Origin: an uncultured bacterium
GTDB taxonomy: Bacteria > Bacillota > Clostridia > Oscillospirales > Ruminococcaceae
Direction: 5' to 3'
DNA length: 19,796 nt
Assembly: GCA_905215595.1 (NCBI GenBank)
Contig: CAJMQZ010000032.1
Coordinates: forward strand, 1-19,796
Shown here: positions 13,939-19,368 of the stretch, one piece after another
Layout: every line of letters starts with the position of its first letter
How positions within the stretch are numbered: the stretch's first letter is position 1
Notes under the pieces: generated by a model
Seen by the model: only the letters and a program-made list of their open reading frames with translations
What the model was told of the DNA's origin: nothing
Database searches by the model: none
Made by a program: the position numbers and the translations under genes

Positions 13939-14613
13939 TCATACCCGGGCTGCCAGCAGCCGGTCGGTAAGGTCGGCGCAGCTTTCGGCCAGCAGCACCG
14001 GATGGAAGGGTTCCAGCTCTTCCCGGCTGCCGTAGCCGTACAGCACACCGGCAGCATCCAGACCGCAGTCGGCAGCGCCCCGCATATCGTCGTTGCGGTC
14101 GCCCACCATCAGCACCCGCTTGCCCTGCAAGGCGGGCTGGCTGAGCACATAACGCACGACCTCGGTCTTGGTGTCCCGGCTCTCGTCCATAGAGGCACCG
14201 CCGATAAAATCAAAATACTGTGCCAGCCCCTGCTCTTCCAGAATGGGGGTGACCACCTTGGTGGGCTTGGAGGTAGCGGTGCACAGAAGAAAACCGGCCT
14301 GTTTCAAGGTTTGCAGCATCTGCGGAACACCCGGGAACACGGCACACTCGTGGCTGCCCTTCACCGCGTAGCTCGTGCGGTAAAGGTCGGTGGCTTTTTC
14401 GATCAGCGCTGGGTCGGTAAAGTGCTCGCCGAAGCTTTTGCGCAGCGGCGGGCCCAGATACCGGCGCAGATTGATGCCGGATACGTCCACACCCATGGTG
14501 CAGAAAACCTCTTGCAATGTATGAATGATACCGGGGGCTGAATCGATCAGCGTCCCGTCCACATCAAATAGGATCGCATCATAATGCAGCAATGTTATAT
14601 TCCTCGCTTTCAT
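13939..14613 (-). CDS. HAD-superfamily phosphatase, phosphoglycolate phosphatase (Gph/PpaX)-like
   Basis: A HAD hydrolase of up to 224 residues. Motif I is LFDVDGTLIDS (D17 and D19); motif II is CTATSKP; the motif III lysine is in DTKTEVVRYVL; motif IV is MVGDRNDDMRGA. A helical cap follows motif I, with PGVPQMLQTL before motif II, matching Gph/PpaX-type proteins that act on phosphoglycolate or small phosphorylated metabolites. Exact substrate is uncertain. The start is ambiguous. The ATG at 14613 has no clear ribosome binding site and lies only about 10 nt from the predicted transcription start. A TTG at 14592 (residue 8) has GCGAGGA 8 nt upstream and gives the usual family N-terminus MLHYDAILFDVDGT. 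The gene heads the operon that includes the SGNH hydrolase. Confidence 0.87.
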   Translation of the reverse strand: MKARNITLLHYDAILFDVDGTLIDSAPGIIHTLQEVFCTMGVDVSGINLRRYLGPPLRKSFGEHFTDPALIEKATDLYRTSYAVKGSHECAVFPGVPQMLQTLKQAGFLLCTATSKPTKVVTPILEEQGLAQYFDFIGGASMDESRDTKTEVVRYVLSQPALQGKRVLMVGDRNDDMRGAADCGLDAAGVLYGYGSREELEPFHPVLLAESCADLTDRLLAARV

Positions 14614-14628
14614 GGTGATACATCCAAT

Positions 14629-14657
14629 AGTATAGCACAGATTTGATACATCAGCAA
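14629..14657 (-). promoter_or_regulatory. Sigma-A-type promoter of the HAD-SGNH operon
   Basis: TTGCTG (14652-14657), 17-bp spacer, TATACT (14629-14634) on the minus strand. The predicted start of transcription is near 14622, giving a leader of about 10 nt to the ATG at 14613 or about 30 nt to the TTG at 14592. Confidence 0.75.
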
Positions 14658-14699
14658 TTCCAACAAAAGATTTTTCTGTCTCTTATGCAGAATTTTCCT

Positions 14700-14742
14700 A
14701 AAAAAGGAGGCTGCCGCACCGTATTTTGTGCAGCAGTCTCCC
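14700..14742 (-). terminator. Intrinsic terminator of the yerC-108aa unit
   Basis: On the minus strand, GGGAGACTGC-TGCAC and GTGCG-GCAGCCTCC pair (14706-14742) with minor mismatches around an AAAATACG loop, followed by six T. It lies just upstream of the HAD promoter and separates the two units. Confidence 0.88.
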
Positions 14743-14763
14743 TTGCGGCAGAGCGGGTCAGCA

Positions 14764-14797
14764 CAATGCCGGGCAGCCCGCGGGCTGCCCGGCATTG
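14764..14797. repeat. 34-bp perfect, loop-less palindrome
   Basis: Two 17-bp arms, CAATGCCGGGCAGCCCG and its exact complement, meet at the centre with no spacer (CCCG|CGGG). It lies in the 102-bp gap between the 108-residue gene and its terminator. It could form a very stable RNA hairpin in the 3' UTR or be a REP-like extragenic palindrome. No other copy was noticed in the window. Confidence 0.9.
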
Positions 14798-14844
14798 CAT
14801 TTTCACGGATCAAATTGCAGCAGAGCGCGTTCCCTGCAAAAGCG

Positions 14845-15171
14845 TTACTGTGCAGGTGATGGGCAGCTGCTGTCCCCCGGGACGTAAAGGTTGTTGGAGA
14901 CGAACTCCAGCTTATCCTTGAGCACCAGCTCAAGGTTTGCGACGGCGTGCACCATGTTGGTAGCGGAGTCGTTCACTTCCAGCAGCTTGCAAAGATCCAG
15001 ACCGTCCAGATCCATGGCTTTCTGCATCTTCCGGCTTTCGGCACACAAAATGTGGCTGAGCGCCGTTTCCTGCAAGGCAATGCTTTCCATCAGGTCCACA
15101 ACAGCCTGATCCAGACTGACCTTGGGCATCTCCGGGCACTGAGAACGGGCACAGGGGGTATCGATCATCAT
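14845..15171 (-). CDS. Small helical protein of unknown function (108 aa)
   Basis: Not assigned to a characterised family. The 108-residue product is predicted mostly helical and soluble. It has the segments ALQETALSHILCAESRKMQKAM (two parts of one amphipathic helix, about residues 32-53) and NMVHAVANLELVLKDKLEFV (about 72-91). Similar ALSHI-AE--KIQ and V-NLE-VL--KL patterns occur in small Clostridial proteins of unknown role, some linked to the cell surface or spore coat; this resemblance is from memory and unverified. The N-terminus is Cys-containing (C7, C12). AAGGAAGG lies 9 nt before the first of two adjacent ATG codons. It follows yerC by 59 nt, and a terminator downstream closes the unit. 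Confidence 0.72.
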   Translation of the reverse strand: MMIDTPCARSQCPEMPKVSLDQAVVDLMESIALQETALSHILCAESRKMQKAMDLDGLDLCKLLEVNDSATNMVHAVANLELVLKDKLEFVSNNLYVPGDSSCPSPAQ

Positions 15172-15230
15172 AGGGCAAAACCTTCCTTTCCGGTCGTGTG
15201 CCCTATCCTATGCTGCGGCGGGTGCGGCTG

Positions 15231-15542
15231 TTACTGCTGCTTTTCAGCCTGCGCACGCACCTTCTCAATGGTGTCGCGGTAGCCGCCGGAACCGTACTGG
15301 ATGCAGCGGTTGATGCGGCTGATGGTGGCGGTGCTGATTTCCACCGCCTTGACGATCTGCTCATAGGTGGCACCGTCCAGCAGCAGCTTTGCTGCCTGTA
15401 AGCGCTGTGCCATATCCGAGATCTCCTTTACAGTGCACAGATCCTCAAAAAAGGCGTAGCACTCTTCCCGGCTCTCCAGACTGAGGATGGCATCAAAGAG
15501 CGCATCCGTCGTCTCGTTTCTTCTGGAATTTTTTTCAGCCAT
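15231..15542 (-). CDS. yerC: YerC/YecD family TrpR-like DNA-binding protein
   Basis: A 103-residue protein of the TrpR-related YerC/YecD family. It is all-helical, with a TrpR-type helix-turn-helix in the second half: LQAAKLLLDGATYEQIVKAV followed by the recognition region EISTATISRINRCIQYGSGGY. The N-terminal half (TDALFDAILSLESREECYAFFEDLCTV in two helices) matches the family dimerisation region. YerC proteins are common in Firmicutes; regulatory targets are poorly defined. The ATG has AAGGAG 8 nt upstream. A strong promoter lies about 80 bp upstream with an inverted repeat between its -35 and -10, which could be an autoregulatory operator. It diverges from cstA, so cstA is another possible target. 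Confidence 0.92.
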   Translation of the reverse strand: MAEKNSRRNETTDALFDAILSLESREECYAFFEDLCTVKEISDMAQRLQAAKLLLDGATYEQIVKAVEISTATISRINRCIQYGSGGYRDTIEKVRAQAEKQQ

Positions 15543-15622
15543 TGTTTTTTCTCCTTATTATAACAGCGGCGGCAGCGGACAAAACAGGCGGTGCTGCCGC
15601 GCGGGATATTCTGTACCTTATT

Positions 15623-15651
15623 ACTTTAGCACTTCAAAGTGTGAAAGTCAA
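15623..15651 (-). promoter_or_regulatory. yerC promoter with inverted repeat in the spacer
   Basis: TTGACT (15646-15651), 17-bp spacer, TAAAGT (15623-15628) on the minus strand. The spacer contains CACTT-CA-AAGTG (plus-strand reading, about 15631-15642), a 5+5 inverted repeat placed where a repressor would block RNA polymerase. A second TATAAT occurs at 15556-15561 but overlaps the ribosome binding site region and lacks a good -35. Confidence 0.7.
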
Positions 15652-15785
15652 GACCTGTGGGTGAATGGTTTTCAATTAAAGTGCTATTCAGTTTTATTCT
15701 CTTCACACATGAAAGAAAATCATCTAAAAATTATTCCCAGAAAATGGCTTGAATTGGCGCATCCTCTGAACTTGTTACAGAAATA
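15652..15785. other. AT-rich divergent intergenic core between yerC and cstA promoters
   Basis: This 134-bp stretch lies between the two outward-facing -35 elements and is clearly more AT-rich than its surroundings. No convincing gene, hairpin or long repeat is seen. It could hold regulator binding sites or an upstream promoter element. A copy of AAAGTG at 15669-15674 echoes the half-site in the yerC promoter. Confidence 0.5.
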
Positions 15786-15814
15786 TTGACAATTGGTGAA
15801 AACCGGAATAAAGT
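15786..15814 (+). promoter_or_regulatory. Strong sigma-A-type promoter of cstA
   Basis: Consensus TTGACA (15786-15791), 17-bp spacer, TAAAGT (15809-15814). Transcription would start near 15821, giving a leader of about 425 nt before cstA that contains the T-box. Confidence 0.85.
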
Positions 15815-15820
15815 AGTACA

Positions 15821-16162
15821 CAATCATTCAGCAAATGCAAGGAACAGGACATGATCTTCTGCATCACCCTCTTTCAGCGAGCCGCTTCTCGGGTGAAAAA
15901 GCGGCAGTCAGGAGCAGAGGACCCTCGCCTGCGAGCAGCCTGTGTGAACCGGGTTTTGTGCCCTTTAGTAGCACGGTGCCGTCCAGCCCACGTTATCGGG
16001 CAGCATGGTCAGTGTACCATGCGTGGGAGAGTGGCTGTTTTAACACAGCAAGCGAAGTGGTACCGCGGAGTATTGCTCCTGCCCTGGCAGGCGGGAGCAG
16101 AAGCCTTCGTCTTCGGAGTGTGACCGGAAGGACCGGTCATGTGCTGAGGACGAAGGTTTTTT
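15821..16162 (+). promoter_or_regulatory. T-box leader of cstA, probably tRNA-Leu responsive
   Basis: The T-box GTGGTACCGCGG lies at 16057-16068, followed by an intrinsic terminator. Stem I can close through ACAGG (15846-15850 region) and CCTGT, with an apical GCCGCTT/AAGCGGC helix and a GGGTGAAA distal loop. In the specifier region, GGACC-CTC-GCCTGCGAGC aligns with TGAAG-TTC-GCTCCCGAGC of the pheS leader, placing CUC (Leu) at 15924-15926. The bulge UGGU (16058-16061) needs an A73 tRNA, which fits tRNA-Leu. Hairpins at GTGC/GCAC and GCATGGT/ACCATGC lie between. The T-box call is firm; the leucine call is inference. Confidence 0.9.
16104..16162 (+). terminator. Intrinsic terminator of the cstA T-box
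   Basis: CCTTCGTC (16104-16111) pairs with GACGAAGG (16149-16156), enclosing an inner GACCGG/CCGGTC hairpin, and is followed by six T (16157-16162). It lies 85 nt upstream of the cstA ATG. Confidence 0.88.
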
Positions 16163-16246
16163 ACGCTCCGGGGCAATGCTTTGCCGGACGGCAGCCCATT
16201 GTTCCAAACCTGTTGCGGAGTGAAAAAAGGAAAGAGGTAGAAAACT

Positions 16247-17974
16247 ATGAATACGCTGGTCATCGTATTGATCGCAGCGGTGTGCCTGTTTGGCGCTTAT
16301 ATGCTTTACGGCCGCTGGCTGGCTAACAAATGGGGCATCGACCCCGCAGCCAAGACTCCGGCTGTCGTCCACGAGGATGGCCGGGACTATGTGCCCACCA
16401 ACGGCTGGACGGTGTTTGCCCACCAGTTCAGCTCCATTGCCGGTGCAGGCCCTGTTACCGGTGCCATTCAGGCCGCAGCTTTCGGCTGGCTGCCGGTGCT
16501 GCTGTGGGTGCTGCTGGGCGGCATCTTCTTCGGTGCTGTCACCGACTTCGGCGCTCTGTATGCTTCCGTTAAGAACGACGGCAAGAGCATGGGCATGCTG
16601 ATCGAAAAGTACATCGGCAAGACCGGCCGCAAGCTGTTCCTGCTGTTCTGCTGGCTGTTCTGCGGCATCGTCATTGCCGCCTTTGCCGACATGGTGGCCG
16701 GCACCTTCAATGCCTACGGTGCTGACGGTGCTCTGGTGGAGGCTGCCCAGACCAACGGTGCTGCCGGCATGGTCTCCATCATGTTCATGGTGTTCGCCGT
16801 GGTCTTTGGCCTGCTGCAGAAGAACCTGCACTTCACCGGCTGGAAAGAGAATGTGATCAGCATCGTATTCATCGTGCTGTCCTTTGTGGTGGGTGCAAAC
16901 TTCCCCATCATTCTGGGCAAGGCTGCATGGAGCTACATCACCTTTGTGTACATCTTCTTTGCCGCTGTCCTGCCCATGTGGCTGCTGAAGCAGCCCCGTG
17001 ACCACATGACCACCTTTATGTTCGTGGCCATGATCGTGGGCGCTGTGGTCGGCCTGCTGGTTGCACACCCTACCATGAACCTGCCCGTGTTCACCGGCTT
17101 TACCAATGAAAAGCTGGGCACCATGTTCCCCATCCTGTTCGTCACCGTGGCTTGCGGTGCAGTTTCCGGCTTCCACAGCCTTGTTTCCTCCGGTACTTCC
17201 TCCAAGACCGTTGAGAACGAGAAGGATATGCTGAAGGTCGGCTACGGTGCCATGATCCTTGAAAGCCTGCTGGCTGTTCTGGCTCTGTGCGTGGCCGGTG
17301 CTGCCGCAGCTGCCGACGGCACCCCTGCCGCCGGTACCCCGTTCCAGATCTTCAGCCGCGGCGTTGCCGGTTTCTTTGAGATGTTCGGCGTGCCCGCTTA
17401 CGCTGCTACCGTGTTCATGACCATGTGTGTTTCCGCACTGGCTCTGACCAGCCTGGATGCCGTGGCCCGCATTGGCCGCATGAGCTTTCAGGAGCTGTTC
17501 AGCGTGGACGACATGGAGCACGCTGAGGGCTGGCGCAAGCTGTTCTGCAATGTGTACTTCTCCACCTTCATCACGCTGGTGTTCGGCTTTATCCTGACCA
17601 AGATCGGCTACGCCAACATCTGGCCGCTGTTCGGTTCTGCCAACCAGCTGCTGAGCGCACTGGTGCTGGCTACTCTGTGCGTGTTCCTGAAGGTGACCGG
17701 CCGCAGCAACAAGATGCTGTTCCCCCCGCTGATCATCATGCTGTGTGTCACCTTTACCGCACTGGTGCAGCGCCTGATCGCTATGGTCAAGGCCATCAGC
17801 ACCGCCGCTTCTGTTACCATCCCTGCCGGTGAGACCACTTGGGGCGCAGTGTTCATTGCAAACGGCCTGCAGCTGATCCTTGCCGTGCTGCTGATCGTGC
17901 TGGGCTTGAACATCGTGTTCCACTCCTTCTCGGCCTACAAGAAGGCTGAGCACAACAGCGAAGCAAAAGCCTGA
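16247..17974 (+). CDS. cstA: CstA-family peptide/pyruvate-type transporter
   Basis: A 575-residue polytopic membrane protein with about 14-16 hydrophobic segments. CstA-family members import peptides during starvation in enterobacteria, and some paralogues carry pyruvate. Family marks are YGRWLANKWGID near the N-terminus, FAHQFSSIAGAGPVTGAIQA (about residues 58-77), VTDFGALYASVKNDGKSMG, GAVSGFHSLVSSGTSSKT and LTSLDAVARIGRMSFQEL. Length fits the shorter CstA clade of Firmicutes (E. coli CstA is about 700). AAAGAGGT lies 8 nt before the ATG. Codon choice is strongly biased to a few C/G-ending codons, more than in ylbJ or yqfD, suggesting high expression when induced. Control by a T-box implies induction by amino-acid limitation, which supports a peptide or amino-acid-related substrate. 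Confidence 0.95.
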   Translation: MNTLVIVLIAAVCLFGAYMLYGRWLANKWGIDPAAKTPAVVHEDGRDYVPTNGWTVFAHQFSSIAGAGPVTGAIQAAAFGWLPVLLWVLLGGIFFGAVTDFGALYASVKNDGKSMGMLIEKYIGKTGRKLFLLFCWLFCGIVIAAFADMVAGTFNAYGADGALVEAAQTNGAAGMVSIMFMVFAVVFGLLQKNLHFTGWKENVISIVFIVLSFVVGANFPIILGKAAWSYITFVYIFFAAVLPMWLLKQPRDHMTTFMFVAMIVGAVVGLLVAHPTMNLPVFTGFTNEKLGTMFPILFVTVACGAVSGFHSLVSSGTSSKTVENEKDMLKVGYGAMILESLLAVLALCVAGAAAAADGTPAAGTPFQIFSRGVAGFFEMFGVPAYAATVFMTMCVSALALTSLDAVARIGRMSFQELFSVDDMEHAEGWRKLFCNVYFSTFITLVFGFILTKIGYANIWPLFGSANQLLSALVLATLCVFLKVTGRSNKMLFPPLIIMLCVTFTALVQRLIAMVKAISTAASVTIPAGETTWGAVFIANGLQLILAVLLIVLGLNIVFHSFSAYKKAEHNSEAKA

Positions 17975-18002
17975 ACCTGCCATTCACAATCCTGTTTTCA
18001 AT

Positions 18003-18051
18003 AAGCAAAGCGCCGCTGACGATACACAAAGCCGTCAGCGGCGTTTTGCTT
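18003..18051. terminator. Shared bidirectional terminator between cstA and the GNAT gene
   Basis: A 19-bp stem, AAGCAAAGCGCCGCTGACG (18003-18021) with its near-exact complement (18033-18051, one G-U), around an 11-nt loop. Plus-strand TTTTGCTTT and minus-strand A/T-rich flanks allow termination both ways. The right arm touches the stop codon of the GNAT gene. Confidence 0.85.
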
Positions 18052-18518
18052 TATTCCGGCAGTTCCATTTCATGTTCCATGGGTACAAAGCCGAACTTTT
18101 CATACAGCGGTCTGCCCATTGCGGTCGCTTCCAGCGAGATGGCCGTCACCCCGCGCCGGTGCGCATCCTCCACCAACCGGGTCAGGATGCGGGTCGCAAT
18201 GCCCTGCCGCCGGTACTGCGGTGCGGTGTACAGATTCATAAGGTAGGCTTTCCGACCGGTGGGGTTATGGACGGTGGGCATGACCTGAAAATAGCTCACG
18301 GCGCCGGTGCCTGCCAGCGTTTCACCGTCCCAAAGAAGATACGCCGTGTGGGTGTTCTCGGCAAAGGCCTTCTGGTAATAGGTCCGTGTCTGGCTCTCCA
18401 CCTCCGGTAGCGGAGTATCTTCCGGCAGCTGATTGGCTGCCCGCAGCACCCGGCAGCGCACCGCTACCAGCAATTCCAGCTCTGCCAGCGTGGCTTTCTG
18501 TTCGGTAAGGTTCAGCAA
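18051..18518 (-). CDS. GNAT-family N-acetyltransferase
   Basis: A 155-residue GNAT acetyltransferase that would use acetyl-CoA; the acceptor is unknown. The core shows YLLWDGETLAGTGAVSYF (beta strands 2-3), MNLYTAPQYRRQGIATRIL with the acetyl-CoA-binding RRQGIA loop, and the C-terminal EATAMGRPLYEKFGFVPM. The start is inferred as TTG at 18516-18518: GGGAGG lies 7 nt upstream, the protein then begins MLNLTEQKATLAELELL, and longer in-frame starts would lie entirely within the upstream hydrolase gene. The TTG overlaps the hydrolase stop (TTGCTGA, 7-nt overlap), implying translational coupling. The pair is probably one operon ending at the 18003-18051 terminator. Confidence 0.88.
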   Translation of the reverse strand: MLNLTEQKATLAELELLVAVRCRVLRAANQLPEDTPLPEVESQTRTYYQKAFAENTHTAYLLWDGETLAGTGAVSYFQVMPTVHNPTGRKAYLMNLYTAPQYRRQGIATRILTRLVEDAHRRGVTAISLEATAMGRPLYEKFGFVPMEHEMELPE

Positions 18519-19204
18519 TTGTGTTCCTCCCAGCTTTGCAGGGCAGCCAGCTGGGTCTCGGTGTGGAACCAGTGTTCTCCGCCCTCCAGAATGGTCAGGT
18601 GCGCCCCGGTCTGCTGCCGGAACCGCTCCATAGCGGTGTGCCCGGTAAGGGGGTCCGTATCGGCATAGAGCACCTGTGTGGGTACTTTCCAGTGCAAGGG
18701 GTGCTCCCTTACCCAGCACAGATACGGCCACGAAAGGGCCTCGCCCATGGCGGTGGGGATCTCCCCTGCCGCGCGCAGCTGCTCCTCCGTTACCCCTGCC
18801 TGCTGCATCAGGTCAAGGATCAGCTTTTCCATATCCACCACCGGGGAGACAAGCAGTGCCTTTTCCGGCGTTTGCGTCTGCAACGCCTGCATGGCAAACC
18901 ACGCACCGATGCTGACCCCATACACCCGGATATGCTTCCATACCGGCTGCATCCGGGCATAGACCGTTTGCAGTTCCCGGGTGACCACCCACGGCACCAG
19001 CTTTTCCGGGCTGTTTTTCCGGGTGCCGTGCTCCGGCAGATCAACAGCCAGCACCTGCCAGCCTGCCGGGCAGGCTGTACGAGCAAAGCGGGCCGCCTCG
19101 GCTGCGCTGCCGTTTTTGCCGTGGACATAGAGATAGACCTTACGGCTGCGCTTGCCGTACAGGACAACCGGAATGCCTGCGACCTCAAGCGTGATTTTTT
19201 CCAT
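18512..19204 (-). CDS. Alpha/beta-hydrolase fold protein
   Basis: A 230-residue cytoplasmic alpha/beta hydrolase, probably an esterase or related enzyme of unknown substrate. The early strand and oxyanion region is VYLYVHGKNGSAAEA, the nucleophile elbow is YGVSIGAW (G-x-S-x-G), the acid is likely D in LYADTDPLTG, and the catalytic histidine is in EGGEHWFHTE. There is no signal peptide from the chosen start. The ATG at 19202-19204 has AGGAGG 8 nt upstream; an in-frame upstream extension beginning MALFAIRMIATF runs through the promoter and the preceding terminator, so it is rejected. It overlaps the downstream GNAT gene, so the two products may act on a shared pathway, but nothing in the sequence says which. 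Confidence 0.87.
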   Translation of the reverse strand: MEKITLEVAGIPVVLYGKRSRKVYLYVHGKNGSAAEAARFARTACPAGWQVLAVDLPEHGTRKNSPEKLVPWVVTRELQTVYARMQPVWKHIRVYGVSIGAWFAMQALQTQTPEKALLVSPVVDMEKLILDLMQQAGVTEEQLRAAGEIPTAMGEALSWPYLCWVREHPLHWKVPTQVLYADTDPLTGHTAMERFRQQTGAHLTILEGGEHWFHTETQLAALQSWEEHNC

Positions 19205-19250
19205 AACGGCTCCCTCCTGTTTTGGGGGCATATTGTGCCCTGTTTTCTCT

Positions 19251-19279
19251 ATGATAGCACAAGCAGAAGCCAAACACAA
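19251..19279 (-). promoter_or_regulatory. Predicted promoter of the hydrolase-GNAT operon
   Basis: TTGTGT (19274-19279), 17-bp spacer, TATCAT (19251-19256) on the minus strand, about 47 bp upstream of the hydrolase ATG. Confidence 0.6.
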
Positions 19280-19309
19280 ACAGGAAAAAGTTGCTATCAT
19301 CCTTATTGC

Positions 19310-19346
19310 AAAAAGAGCCACCGCACAAGGCTGTGCGATGGCTCTT
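19310..19346 (-). terminator. Intrinsic terminator of the decarboxylase beta subunit gene
   Basis: On the minus strand, AAGAGCCATCGCACA pairs with TGTGCGGTGGCTCTT (one mismatch) around a 4-nt loop and ends in a run of five T. It begins 22 nt after the stop codon. Confidence 0.88.
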
Positions 19347-19368
19347 GAGATGGTGCTTCAGGTTTTGC

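Noticed and set aside
15556..15561. A TATAAT hexamer directly upstream of the yerC ribosome binding site.
   Set aside because: No good -35 at proper spacing, and transcription from it would start inside the ribosome binding site. The TTGACT-N17-TAAAGT promoter further upstream is better.
16040..17983. A 647-codon open frame on the minus strand opposite cstA, rich in His, Gly and Gln.
   Set aside because: Explained by the rarity of TTA, CTA and TCA codons in cstA. It also crosses the cstA T-box terminator and has no ribosome binding site or recognisable domain.
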